This document shows positions 25,691-33,879 of a stretch of DNA of 64,000 nt, one piece after another. The first letter of the stretch is position 1. Each line of letters starts with the position of its first letter. The stretch lies in NCBI RefSeq assembly GCF_009796785.1, contig NZ_CP047026.1:434001-498000 (forward strand), read 5' to 3'. Under the pieces are notes generated by a model. That model worked only from the letters and a program-made list of their open reading frames with translations. It searched no databases and had not been told where the DNA came from. The position numbers and the translations under genes are program-made. Source of the DNA: Polaribacter sp. L3A8 (GTDB taxonomy: Bacteria; Bacteroidota; Bacteroidia; Flavobacteriales; Flavobacteriaceae).

Positions 25691-26323
25691 TTACTCTATT
25701 ACGGTTACTAAGTCTGTCATAGGTTTTCTAACTTTTACTAAGTTTACCAACCAATCTTTATCTTCTGCTCTATAACCAATTGGTAATAAAACTGCACTAC
25801 GTAAACCTTTTTCACGTAAGCCTAAAATTTCATCTACTGCATTTGCATCAAAACCTTCTAATGGAGTTGCATCTACACCTTCATAAGCAGCAGCTGTAAT
25901 AGCATTTGCAAAAGCAATATATGCTTGTTTTGCAGCATGGTTAAAGTTTTCTTCAGCATCTTTTTGAGGATACATGCCTAATAACATCTGACGGTAATCT
26001 TCCCAACCTTCGTTTTTAAAACCACGAATTTCGTTTGTTAAATCGAACATATAATTAATACGATCTACAGTATAAGTGTCCCAAGCAGCAAAAACAAGAA
26101 GGTGAGAACAGTCTGTAATTACAGATTGATTCCAAGCTACTGGTTTAATTTTTTCTTTAATATCTTTATTTTTAATGACAAAAATTTCAAACGGTTGTAA
26201 ACCACTTGATGTTGGCGATAAACGTGCAGCTTCTAAGATACGTTCTATTTTATCTTCAGAAACTTTCTCTCCATTCATTGCTTTTGCAGCATATCTCCAG
26301 TTTAATTTATCTAATAATTCCAT
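25691..26323 (-). CDS. NAD(P)H-dependent nitroreductase-family flavoprotein
   Basis: A 210-aa FMN enzyme, NfsB/YodC-like. The FMN phosphate site is seen at the start (RYAAKAMNGEKVS), with SPTSSGLQPFEIFVI and the C-terminal LLPIGYRAEDKDWLV. It reduces quinones or nitro compounds, probably as a dimer. The fourth gene of the seven-gene operon, 10 bases after the Rossmann reductase. Confidence 0.94.
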   Translation of the reverse strand: MELLDKLNWRYAAKAMNGEKVSEDKIERILEAARLSPTSSGLQPFEIFVIKNKDIKEKIKPVAWNQSVITDCSHLLVFAAWDTYTVDRINYMFDLTNEIRGFKNEGWEDYRQMLLGMYPQKDAEENFNHAAKQAYIAFANAITAAAYEGVDATPLEGFDANAVDEILGLREKGLRSAVLLPIGYRAEDKDWLVNLVKVRKPMTDLVTVIE

Positions 26324-26333
26324 CTGTTTAATT

Positions 26334-26999
26334 TTAATTGTTTTTTGAAATTTGTTTTATATCGTTTGAGGTTATAATTACCTCGGTATTACTTTTATTA
26401 TTAGCTAAAATGATCATTGCTTTTGCAATACTTTCAGCATTTATTATTTTGTACTTTTTTAGTTTTCCTATAAATAATGGTTGAATGATTTTAAAAACCA
26501 CTAAACCAATTTTTTCTAAGAACCGCTGCTCTTTTCGTTCTCCATCAATTAAAGAAGGTCTTAGAATAAAGGTGTTTTTAATGTCTTGTTGTAAAACACT
26601 TTGTTCCATTTCTCCTTTTGTTTTGTTATAAAATACAGAACTATTTTTATCAGCTCCCATGGCAGAAATCACTAAAAAAGTAGAAATGTTGTTCTCTTTA
26701 GCTAATTTAGCAGCAGCTACAGGAATTCCATAATCTATCTTTTTATAAAGCGTTTTATCTGGTGTTTTCTTAGCCGTAGTGCCAATACAACAATACACTT
26801 CATCTGCTGTAAAATCGTCTTTAAATTCTTCTAGTTTTAAAACATCACCTATAAATTGATGCACCTTTTTAGGCAGCCCTTCTATTTTAGAACGAGAAAA
26901 TAGTTTTATACTTTCGTATCTTTCATCTTTAATTAATTTTTGAAGAATACTATTTCCTGTTAAACCAGTTGCACCTATTATTATAGCCGTTTTTTTCAT
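26334..26999 (-). CDS. NAD(P)H-binding Rossmann protein (HTATIP2/NmrA-like)
   Basis: A 221-aa atypical SDR with IIGATGLTGNSILQKLI as the dinucleotide loop and VYCCIGTTAKKTPDKTLYKKIDYG, the block typical of the HTATIP2/oxidoreductase YbjT-like group. It continues with FLVISAMGADKNSSVFYNKTKGEME, where the YxxxK pair (YNKTK) is present. The substrate is unknown; its place between TetR and a nitroreductase suggests stress-related redox activity. One base separates it from the tetR-like gene. Confidence 0.88.
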   Translation of the reverse strand: MKKTAIIIGATGLTGNSILQKLIKDERYESIKLFSRSKIEGLPKKVHQFIGDVLKLEEFKDDFTADEVYCCIGTTAKKTPDKTLYKKIDYGIPVAAAKLAKENNISTFLVISAMGADKNSSVFYNKTKGEMEQSVLQQDIKNTFILRPSLIDGERKEQRFLEKIGLVVFKIIQPLFIGKLKKYKIINAESIAKAMIILANNKSNTEVIITSNDIKQISKNN

Positions 27000-27000
27000 T

Positions 27001-27585
27001 CTATTTACTGACTTTTATACTGTTCCAAGCAGATTGATATGCTTCTTCTAAATGCGTTTCATCTAACTTAAAAGAACCTCTTTTTTCTGCCATCATTAAA
27101 AAAGATAAAGGATTGATTGCATAAGCATACAATAAATATTCTGACATAGGTTTTATAATGCCCTCTTTTTTACCTTTAATCCAAAGGTCGAGTAGGGGTT
27201 GTAAATGTTTAATACCCTCTTGTCTACTTGGTTCATCAATCATTGGTGTATTGTCACATTGAGCTAAAAACATAGCGTTTTCACACTCTTTTAATTTAAA
27301 GTTTGCAATACGATTCCAAATTAATTTAAAGCCTTCTTCTATAGGCATATTAGCATCATAAGTTTCAAAAGCATAATCTGTATATCTTGCTTTTACTTCT
27401 ATGTATGTTTTGTTTACCAAATCTTGTTTGTTTTCAAAATACAAGTAAATGGTTGCAGGAGAAACGTTTGCCATTTTAGCAATTTTACTCATAGGCGTTG
27501 CATGAAAACCATTATTATTAACCAACTCTATAGTTGCTTTTATTAAAGCGTTTCTTTTATCGATACTTTTTTGAAGTTTTGCCAT
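27001..27585 (-). CDS. TetR/AcrR-family transcriptional regulator
   Basis: A 194-aa repressor. The N-terminal helix-turn-helix reads TPMSKIAKMANVSPATIYLYFENKQDLVNK (about 27-56), which is canonical. The ligand-binding domain is all helical. Its start overlaps the DoxX gene stop by one base, so it is the second gene of the operon it presumably controls, through the 14-bp palindrome at 27984-27997 upstream of the DoxX gene. Confidence 0.95.
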   Translation of the reverse strand: MAKLQKSIDKRNALIKATIELVNNNGFHATPMSKIAKMANVSPATIYLYFENKQDLVNKTYIEVKARYTDYAFETYDANMPIEEGFKLIWNRIANFKLKECENAMFLAQCDNTPMIDEPSRQEGIKHLQPLLDLWIKGKKEGIIKPMSEYLLYAYAINPLSFLMMAEKRGSFKLDETHLEEAYQSAWNSIKVSK

Positions 27586-27950
27586 TACTTATTTTTTTGA
27601 AATTTATAGGCCAAAGCAATTAATATAAACTGTATTGGTAATCTTATAACAGCTGCTTTATGGCTACCAATAGCTGGTGTATCCGTAAACACATCCCAAA
27701 TATGAATCGGTAAAAACAATAGCATCAATATTAAAATTCCGGTTGCTGCTAGCTTTGTGTATTTTGGTATTATTAAAAATACCCCTAAAAGTATTTCTAC
27801 AATTCCGGATGCATAAATTATAAAGCTTTTATATGGTAGAAAATCAGGAACAAAAACTGAGAAAAAATCAGGTTTTATAAAATGTTGACTACCTGCATAT
27901 ATCATAAATAAAGCGAATACGATGCGTAATAGGTTCCAAAAATGTTTCAT
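27585..27950 (-). CDS. DoxX-like membrane protein
   Basis: A 121-aa protein with four predicted membrane helices; the N-terminal FWNLLRIVFALFMIYAGSQHF and GIVEILLGVFLIIP fit the DoxX/MauE-like fold. Some family members cooperate with redox enzymes in the inner membrane; the function here is unproven. First gene of the seven-gene operon; the -7 element (TATCTTTG) lies 18 bases upstream. Confidence 0.85.
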   Translation of the reverse strand: MKHFWNLLRIVFALFMIYAGSQHFIKPDFFSVFVPDFLPYKSFIIYASGIVEILLGVFLIIPKYTKLAATGILILMLLFLPIHIWDVFTDTPAIGSHKAAVIRLPIQFILIALAYKFQKNK

Positions 27951-27967
27951 TACTTTGTTTTAGACTA

Positions 27968-27997
27968 CAAAGATACGCATAAAAATGAACGTTCATT
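27968..27997 (-). promoter_or_regulatory. Operon promoter with a TetR-type operator
   Basis: On the minus strand a perfect -7 TATCTTTG (27968-27975) is preceded, 8 bases upstream, by the perfect 14-bp palindrome AATGAACGTTCATT (27984-27997). A central AACGTT within an even palindrome is common in TetR operators. Bound repressor would cover the promoter of the whole DoxX-to-DJ-1 operon. Confidence 0.75.
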
Positions 27998-28113
27998 CTT
28001 TTTTAACAAATCTTTATATTTATACTATTATAAGATTAAATGATACCATGTAATTTACATTAACTATTTACAAAACGGAAGGTAATAAACGGAATGATAA
28101 AATCATAAATTGG

Positions 28114-28121
28114 TATCTTTG
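28114..28121 (+). promoter_or_regulatory. -7 element of the AraC-family gene
   Basis: TATCTTTG matches TAnnTTTG exactly, with a predicted start near 28128. This leaves a 19-base leader and supports the GTG start at 28147. Confidence 0.6.
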
Positions 28122-28146
28122 ATATATAATTTATAGATTTCCTTTA

Positions 28147-29049
28147 GTGCAAACACCTTTTATTAAAAATTATACAATTAACGATATTGTTGACCTTCTA
28201 GGAGACAAGCCACAAAAAAATAGTGATTTGCATATCCATTTGTCTAAAAATAATTTTGATGAAACTCCTTTTATCGCCCCTTTTAGAGCTGGTAATTATA
28301 CTTTTTTATTGATAGTTAAAGGAGTTTTTAAAGTGGAATTAAATTTAATTACACATACATTACACGCAAGTGAAATGATTACTATTAAACCACAAACGGT
28401 TTTAAAGATACTTGAAACTAGTAATGACTTAGAAATAATAGGAGTTAGTTTTACAATAGACTTTATTTTTAAAATACTTTTAAACAAAAACGAATTTGAT
28501 GGTATAGATTTTTTAACAGCACATAGTTATCCTAAGTTAAAATTAACAAAAGAAGAAGAAGCTACTTCTGTACTGCTCTCTAAATTATTAGCAAAAAACA
28601 ACGATGCAGATACTGCTGATATGCCTTATAGAAATGAAATTATTATGTATTCATTTGGTTTGTTATTGTATCATTATGGCGCTATTTTTAAAAGAGAACA
28701 CCCTAATTTAGATGCTCACTTATCTAGGCAGCAAGAAGTAACACTTCGTTTTTTAAAAAAACTGAATGATCATTTTAAAAAAGAACGTTCTGTAAAATTT
28801 TATGCAGATAGTATGTTTTTAACAACTGGTCATTTATCTAAAGTATTAAAAGAAGTATCAGGAAAAACTGCAGGACAATTAATTGATGATGCTGTAATTA
28901 TGGAAGCTAAATTGCTTTTAAGTAACCCTTTATTAAGTATTTCTCAAGTTGCAAATGAATTAAAGTTTAGCGATCAATCTTTTTTTGGTAAATATTTTAA
29001 GAAAAACACAGGGGTATCGCCTTCTAAATTTAGAAAAATTAATTCTTAG
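28147..29049 (+). CDS. AraC-family transcriptional regulator
   Basis: A 300-aa regulator starting at GTG. The N-terminal half is a cupin-like sensing domain (FIAPFRAGNYTFLLIVKGVF, HASEMITIKP); the C-terminal 100 residues carry two helix-turn-helix motifs (YADSMFLTTGHLSKVLKEVSG and ISQVANELKFSDQSFFGKYFKKNTGVSPSKFRK). It is divergent from the TetR-controlled operon, with about 190 bases between, so it may also act on that promoter, though no site was identified. Confidence 0.94.
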   Translation: MQTPFIKNYTINDIVDLLGDKPQKNSDLHIHLSKNNFDETPFIAPFRAGNYTFLLIVKGVFKVELNLITHTLHASEMITIKPQTVLKILETSNDLEIIGVSFTIDFIFKILLNKNEFDGIDFLTAHSYPKLKLTKEEEATSVLLSKLLAKNNDADTADMPYRNEIIMYSFGLLLYHYGAIFKREHPNLDAHLSRQQEVTLRFLKKLNDHFKKERSVKFYADSMFLTTGHLSKVLKEVSGKTAGQLIDDAVIMEAKLLLSNPLLSISQVANELKFSDQSFFGKYFKKNTGVSPSKFRKINS

Positions 29050-29124
29050 TTTTTTAAGAATCTAGGTGCTTTTGTTCTTAAAAAAAATATTAATACAATA
29101 GTTCTATTTTTTTATTATCATCGA

Positions 29125-29136
29125 TTTAGACCAATA
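29125..29136 (+). repeat. TTTAGACCAATA motif, copy 1
   Basis: This 12-base motif occurs again at 30051-30062, so there is one copy before and one after the universal stress gene. A related TTTTTAGACTAC lies at 29144-29155. It may be a shared regulator site upstream of the stress gene and of the NO cluster. Confidence 0.35.
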
Positions 29137-29207
29137 TACCCTCTTTTTAGACTACTATTTATTGGGGTGTATTTTTTACCTTTGATACAAACTAAAGATA
29201 CTAAATT

Positions 29208-30017
29208 ATGAGTATTATCGTAGCCACCAATTTTTCTAAGTTATCTGAAAATGCAGTTTTATATGCAGCGGCATTAGCCCAAGAATTTAATACTAAATTA
29301 GTGTTATTTAACACCTTTAGATTACCTGTGCATGTTGCAAACAGTAGATTGCCTGCTTCTTCTGTTGATCAGTTTTTTCAAATAAATAAAAACAAATTAA
29401 AAGAGAATGCTTTAAAAATAAGTAAAGAATTTAATATAGAAGTAACTTATAAAAGCAGTTATACCAATTTAGAGGAAGAAGTAGATTATTTAATGAAACT
29501 GTATGCAGCACGTTTTATTGTTATTGGGATGTCTCCTAAATCTTTAGAACAAAATTTACTTGGTAACCCCACAACTACCTTAATTAGTATGAAAGAATTT
29601 CCGGTATTGGCAATTCCTCTTTGTGCTAAGTTTAAGGGGATTAAAAACATCCTTTTTGCCTGTGATTTACTAGAAGGTGTTCCGTTAAAAACGTTGGCAA
29701 AATTACGTCAGGTTTCTCTTAGTTTAAAAGCATCTGTTACTGTTTTTTATGTTGATAAAAAAGTAGAAGAGTTGCAAACAGAAATGAATCCTAATTTAGA
29801 TAAGCAACTAGAAGACGTTACCCTTTTGTATAAAAATGTAAAATCTAATTCGGTTATAGATGCCATAGAAGCAGAAGTAAAAAAATCGAATTCAGATCTT
29901 TTAGTAATGATGCCCAAAAGGTATGGTTTCTGGGAATCTATCCTTCATAAAAGTAAAACAAGAATGATGGCTTCTGGCTTAAATATTCCTTTACTTTCTA
30001 TTCCTATTAATAATTAG
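29208..30017 (+). CDS. Universal stress protein, tandem UspA domains
   Basis: A 269-aa protein with two Usp domains. Domain 1 starts SIIVATNFSKLSENAVLYAAALA and ends with FIVIGMSPKSLEQNLLGNPTT; domain 2 starts IKNILFACDLLEGV and ends LLVMMPKRYGFWESILHKSKT. The G-2x-G-9x-G(S/T) ATP motif is incomplete in both, so ATP binding is doubtful. A -7 element TACCTTTG lies at 29177-29184. In Bacteroidota such genes often respond to low oxygen or nitrosative stress, in agreement with the NO cluster downstream. Confidence 0.92.
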   Translation: MSIIVATNFSKLSENAVLYAAALAQEFNTKLVLFNTFRLPVHVANSRLPASSVDQFFQINKNKLKENALKISKEFNIEVTYKSSYTNLEEEVDYLMKLYAARFIVIGMSPKSLEQNLLGNPTTTLISMKEFPVLAIPLCAKFKGIKNILFACDLLEGVPLKTLAKLRQVSLSLKASVTVFYVDKKVEELQTEMNPNLDKQLEDVTLLYKNVKSNSVIDAIEAEVKKSNSDLLVMMPKRYGFWESILHKSKTRMMASGLNIPLLSIPINN

Positions 30018-30050
30018 TGAACCTTTTTTATTAACTATTTAAATCCCCTT

Positions 30051-30062
30051 TTTAGACCAATA
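30051..30062 (+). repeat. TTTAGACCAATA motif, copy 2
   Basis: Identical to the copy at 29125-29136, here between the universal stress gene and the Rrf2 gene. Confidence 0.35.
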
Positions 30063-30125
30063 ATATGTATCTCAATTTGATCTGTATTATTTTATTTCAT
30101 ATATTAAATACCCCAATTTCAATTT

Positions 30126-30152
30126 AAAAAACGATCAACTTGGTCGTTTTTT
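30126..30152 (+). terminator. Terminator after the universal stress gene
   Basis: AAAAAACGA pairs with TCGTTTTTT, with a further three pairs inside around a 3-base loop. It separates the stress gene from the NO cluster. Confidence 0.75.
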
Positions 30153-30174
30153 GTTATTATATTCTCTAAAATAA

Positions 30175-30219
30175 TTATAACGGATAAATTTGTCCGTTAT
30201 AAAAATAGTAATATATTTG
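30175..30219 (+). promoter_or_regulatory. Rrf2 promoter with overlapping 28-bp palindrome
   Basis: TTATAACGGA (30175-30184) and TCCGTTATAA (30193-30202) are perfect inverted arms around TAAATTTG, itself symmetric except at its ends. The promoter is TTG at 30190-30192, a 19-base spacer, and TATATTTG at 30212-30219. The -33 box lies inside the palindrome, so a protein bound there would block transcription. The best candidate is the Rrf2 protein encoded just downstream. Confidence 0.8.
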
Positions 30220-30242
30220 CAGTATCAAATAAAAGGAAAAAT

Positions 30243-30674
30243 ATGTTTTCAAAAACTTGTGAATACGGTCTTAGAGCAGTGCTATTTATAGCAGAACAAA
30301 GCTCGAATGAAAAGAAGGTGAGTATGAGTACAATATCACAAGAAATAAACTCTCCACAAGCTTTTACGGCTAAAATTCTACAACAACTTACCAGAAATAA
30401 GATTGTTAAATCTGTAAAAGGACCCTACGGAGGTTTTACAATTGAAACAGAAAAGATGGACACCAAATTAAGTGAAATTGTAAGTATTTTAGACGGAGAT
30501 TCTATTTATGTTGGCTGTGGTTTAGGACTTAAACAATGTGATGCAAATTCACCTTGCCCGCTTCATTTTAAATTTGTTGATATTCGTGATAATTTAAAAA
30601 ATATGTTAGAAAACACTTCTATAAAATCTATTTTAAATGATATGACTTTAGGAGGATTAATATTAAAACGCTAA
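30243..30674 (+). CDS. Rrf2-family regulator, probably Fe-S and NO-responsive (NsrR-like)
   Basis: A 143-aa winged-helix protein of the Rrf2 family: KTCEYGLRAVLFIAEQ, then the recognition region SPQAFTAKILQQLTRNKIVKS and the wing GPYGGFTI. Three cysteines (C92, C99, C105) sit where IscR and NsrR bind a [2Fe-2S] or [4Fe-4S] cluster. Being first in a cluster with a cupin, NO reductase and haemoglobin, it most likely senses nitric oxide and represses these genes. The nearby palindrome suggests autoregulation. Confidence 0.92.
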   Translation: MFSKTCEYGLRAVLFIAEQSSNEKKVSMSTISQEINSPQAFTAKILQQLTRNKIVKSVKGPYGGFTIETEKMDTKLSEIVSILDGDSIYVGCGLGLKQCDANSPCPLHFKFVDIRDNLKNMLENTSIKSILNDMTLGGLILKR

Positions 30675-30739
30675 AAATTTAATTCAATAAAAGATATAAA
30701 GGTCTTTTAGTTACTTATAAAACAATTAAAACAAAAATT

Positions 30740-31075
30740 ATGAAATCAGCATCTTTAACAGAAAACCTTGACTACGGAGAAGACAAACCTGCAGTAACCG
30801 TTTTATTAAAAACAGCAACCACAAAAGAAATACGAATCCTTATGAAAAAAGGACAACAAATGAAAGAACACAAAGCACCGTTTCCTATTGTTATAGAATT
30901 ATTTGAAGGGAGCATCGATTTTGGAGTAGAAGGAGAAAAACAAGTATTAAAAAAAGGAGATTTAATTGCGTTAGACGCAAGTGTTCCTCACGATTTATAT
31001 TGTAAAGAAGATTGCATAATTAGACTTACAGTTTCGGTAGCAGACAGTGTACAGAGAGTAAAAGACGTAGTATAA
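30740..31075 (+). CDS. Small cupin-domain protein
   Basis: A 111-aa single-domain cupin with the two motifs partly conserved: [21 protein letters not shown] and [18 protein letters not shown]. Possible metal ligands are H56 and a C-terminal HD pair. In NO-respiring Bacteroidota a cupin often precedes NO reductase, but its role is not established; iron handling or NO sensing are guesses. It is 20 bases upstream of the NO reductase gene, same transcript. Confidence 0.88.
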   Translation: MKSASLTENLDYGEDKPAVTVLLKTATTKEIRILMKKGQQMKEHKAPFPIVIELFEGSIDFGVEGEKQVLKKGDLIALDASVPHDLYCKEDCIIRLTVSVADSVQRVKDVV

Positions 31076-31095
31076 TTTATAATAATAACAGAGAG

Positions 31096-33315
31096 ATGAA
31101 AAAAGTTTGGATCGCATTTGCTAGTGTAGTAACCCTTTCCTTTATAGTACTTATATGGGTAGGTACAGAAGTATATCAAACACAACCGCCTATACCAGAA
31201 ACCGTTATCATACAAGAAACCGGAGAAATATTTTTAACCAAAGCAGACATACAAATTGGACAGAATGTTTGGGAATCTATTGGAGGAATGGAAGTAGGTT
31301 CTATTTGGGGACATGGTAGTTATGTTGCACCAGATTGGTCTGCAGATTGGATACATAAAGAAGCCGTATTTATGTTGAATGCCTGGGCTAAAAAAGATTT
31401 TAATTCAACCTACGAAAATTTAGACGTAGAAAATAAAGCTGCTTTAAAAGCGCGTTTAATTAAACATGTTAAAACGAATACTTATAATGCAAAAACAGGT
31501 AGTATTACAATTTCTAAAGATCGTTATGCAGCTATCTTAGAAAATTATAAACATTATTCAGATATCTTTTCTAATGGATATGAAAAGTATGCAATTCCTA
31601 AGGGAGCTTTAGTAGACACTACTAAATTAGCTCAATTAAATGCTTTTTTATTCTGGACTTCTTGGGCAGCAAGTACCAACAGACCAGAAAAAGACTATAC
31701 CTATACTTCTAATTGGCCTCACGAACCTTTAATTGATAATACAATTACACCAGATTCTCAAATTTGGTCAGGGTTTTCTATTGTACTTTTATTATTATTT
31801 ATTGGAGGATTAACCTATTATTATATTCGTAATCATGAAAAAGGTGAAGCTGTAAAACACCCTGAAAATGATCCTTTAGACACATTAGTATTTACAAGAT
31901 CCCAAAAAGCAGTATTAAAATACTTTATTGTAATTTCATTATTAATCGCTTTACAAGTTGTTTTAGGAGCTTTAACGGTACATTATACCGTAGAAGGGCA
32001 AGCATTTTTTGGCTTTGATTTATCTAGTTTTCTTCCGTATTCAATTACCAGAACTTGGCACACACAATTGGCTGTTTTTTGGATTGCTGCAACATGGTTA
32101 GCAACAGGATTGTTTTTAGCACCAATGATTAGTGGTAAAGAAATGAAGTATCAAGTATTCGGAATCAATTTTCTATTCATAGCGTTATTACTTATTGTAT
32201 TAGGTTCTATGATGGGCGAGTGGTTAGGTGTACATCAATTTTTAGATTTAACAACCAATTTCTTCTTTGGTCATCAAGGATATGAATACATGGACCTAGG
32301 TAGATTCTGGCAAATATTCTTAGCAATCGGTTTGGTTTTATGGGTACTTATGGTAGGTAGACACGTAGTGTTTGCTATTAAGAAAAATGATGATTCTAAA
32401 CATTTATTAATTATTCTTTTAATATCTGTAATTGCCATTGGTATGTTTTTCTTCTCTGGCTTAATGTATGGAGAAAACAGTAGCTTGCCTGTAATTAATT
32501 ATTGGAGATGGTGGTTGGTACACCTTTGGGTAGAAGGTTTTTTCGAAGTTTTTGCAACCGTTATTATTGCATTTATTTTCTTAAGAATGAAAATTTTATC
32601 AGCAAAAACAGCAGGAAAAGCATCTATTGCTTCTGCAACGATCTTTTTAGCAGGTGGAATTATTGGAACCTTACATCATTTATATTATTCTGGTACACCT
32701 GTGCAAGCAATTGCTTTAGGAGCTACATTTAGTGCTTTAGAGGTTGTACCGTTAACTTTAATGGGCTTTGAAATTCGTGAAAACTGGAACCTTTTAAAAT
32801 CTAATGAATGGATGCAAAAATACAAATGGCCAATATTTTTCTTTATTGCTGTTGCATTTTGGAACATGGTAGGTGCAGGTGTATTTGGTTTCTTAATTAA
32901 CCCACCAATTGCATTGTATTATATTCAGGGATTAAATACCACAGCAGTACATGCGCATACCGCTTTATTTGGTGTGTACGGTTTATTAGGAATGGGCTTT
33001 ATTATTATCTGTTTACGTTTTTATTCAGACAGAGTTTGGAGTTCTGTAAAATTAAAAAGAGCTTTTTGGTTGTTAAATATTGGTTTAGTTGCCATGGTGT
33101 TTTTAAGTATGTTACCCGTAGGTTTAATACAAGCGTATACATCAATTACAAAAGGATATTCTTTTGCTAGAGATGCCGAATTATTGTATTCGCCAACAGT
33201 ACAAACGTTTAAATGGATGCGTATGATTGGTGATGTTATATTCTCTGGAGGTATCTTTTACTTTTGTTGGTTTACCATACAAGAAACTATTTATTGCATC
33301 AAAAAGAAAAATTAA
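31096..33315 (+). CDS. norB: Quinol-dependent nitric oxide reductase (qNOR)
   Basis: A 739-aa single-subunit NO reductase reducing 2 NO to N2O with quinol electrons. The N-terminal extension after the first membrane helix (QNVWESIGGMEVGSIWGHGSYVAPDWSADW) is the signature of the qNOR type. Haem-copper oxidase-like helices follow, including LWVEGFFEVFA and HHLYYSGTP with the histidines and glutamates of the haem b3-FeB centre, and HAHTALFGVYGLLGMG. It lies in the inner membrane. The cluster has no nitrite reductase in view, so it may detoxify NO as well as respire. Confidence 0.96.
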   Translation: MKKVWIAFASVVTLSFIVLIWVGTEVYQTQPPIPETVIIQETGEIFLTKADIQIGQNVWESIGGMEVGSIWGHGSYVAPDWSADWIHKEAVFMLNAWAKKDFNSTYENLDVENKAALKARLIKHVKTNTYNAKTGSITISKDRYAAILENYKHYSDIFSNGYEKYAIPKGALVDTTKLAQLNAFLFWTSWAASTNRPEKDYTYTSNWPHEPLIDNTITPDSQIWSGFSIVLLLLFIGGLTYYYIRNHEKGEAVKHPENDPLDTLVFTRSQKAVLKYFIVISLLIALQVVLGALTVHYTVEGQAFFGFDLSSFLPYSITRTWHTQLAVFWIAATWLATGLFLAPMISGKEMKYQVFGINFLFIALLLIVLGSMMGEWLGVHQFLDLTTNFFFGHQGYEYMDLGRFWQIFLAIGLVLWVLMVGRHVVFAIKKNDDSKHLLIILLISVIAIGMFFFSGLMYGENSSLPVINYWRWWLVHLWVEGFFEVFATVIIAFIFLRMKILSAKTAGKASIASATIFLAGGIIGTLHHLYYSGTPVQAIALGATFSALEVVPLTLMGFEIRENWNLLKSNEWMQKYKWPIFFFIAVAFWNMVGAGVFGFLINPPIALYYIQGLNTTAVHAHTALFGVYGLLGMGFIIICLRFYSDRVWSSVKLKRAFWLLNIGLVAMVFLSMLPVGLIQAYTSITKGYSFARDAELLYSPTVQTFKWMRMIGDVIFSGGIFYFCWFTIQETIYCIKKKN

Positions 33316-33331
33316 GTTTAAATGTATAAAT

Positions 33332-33366
33332 AATCTGCACAAGCTAAATTTCGGTTTGTGCGGATT
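33332..33366 (+). terminator. Hairpin between norB and the haemoglobin gene
   Basis: AATCTGCACAAGC pairs with GTTTGTGCGGATT (13 pairs, two of them G-U) around a 9-base loop. No long T run follows. It may partly terminate or stabilise the upstream mRNA and so lower expression of the globin gene relative to norB. Confidence 0.55.
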
Positions 33367-33380
33367 TAATATTTTATAAA

Positions 33381-33773
33381 ATGAAAGAAATAGAAAATAG
33401 AGAAGATATTTACGTATTGGTTACTACTTTTTACGATGCTATTAGAAAAAATGACCTTTTAGGACCTATTTTTAATCATCATTTAAGTAAAGAGCAATGG
33501 CCGCCACACTTAGAAAAATTAACTGATTTTTGGGTAACAGCCTTATTAGGTGATGTTTGTTTTAAGGGAAGCCCTAGCAAAGCGCATTTAAAAGTAGACA
33601 AGTTTCTAAATCATACTATGAGTCAAGTTCACTTTGGAAAATGGTTAGAAATTTGGTTTACAACCATAGATTTTTTATATAAAGGAGAAATAGCGCAAAG
33701 AGCCAAAGACGCTTCTAGAAGAATGGCTACGGGGCAATATTTATATGTTTTTAAAAATAGAGAGACAGCATAA
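33381..33773 (+). CDS. Truncated haemoglobin, group III
   Basis: A 130-aa 2-on-2 globin. YVLVTTFYDAIRKNDLLGPIFNHH includes the B-helix region, and the chain ends with the HFGKWLEIWFTTIDFLY block where the proximal histidine (F8) is expected. Group III globins often accompany NO stress genes. It follows norB by 65 bases after a hairpin. Confidence 0.93.
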   Translation: MKEIENREDIYVLVTTFYDAIRKNDLLGPIFNHHLSKEQWPPHLEKLTDFWVTALLGDVCFKGSPSKAHLKVDKFLNHTMSQVHFGKWLEIWFTTIDFLYKGEIAQRAKDASRRMATGQYLYVFKNRETA

Positions 33774-33879
33774 ATTAGTTTTTTTTATTATAAACGTAAC
33801 GTGACATTTATCAGTAAGTTTTTTTTAGAGTTACAGTAGTTTTGCTATATAAAAACCAGCTTTTGCTAAACTAATTATA

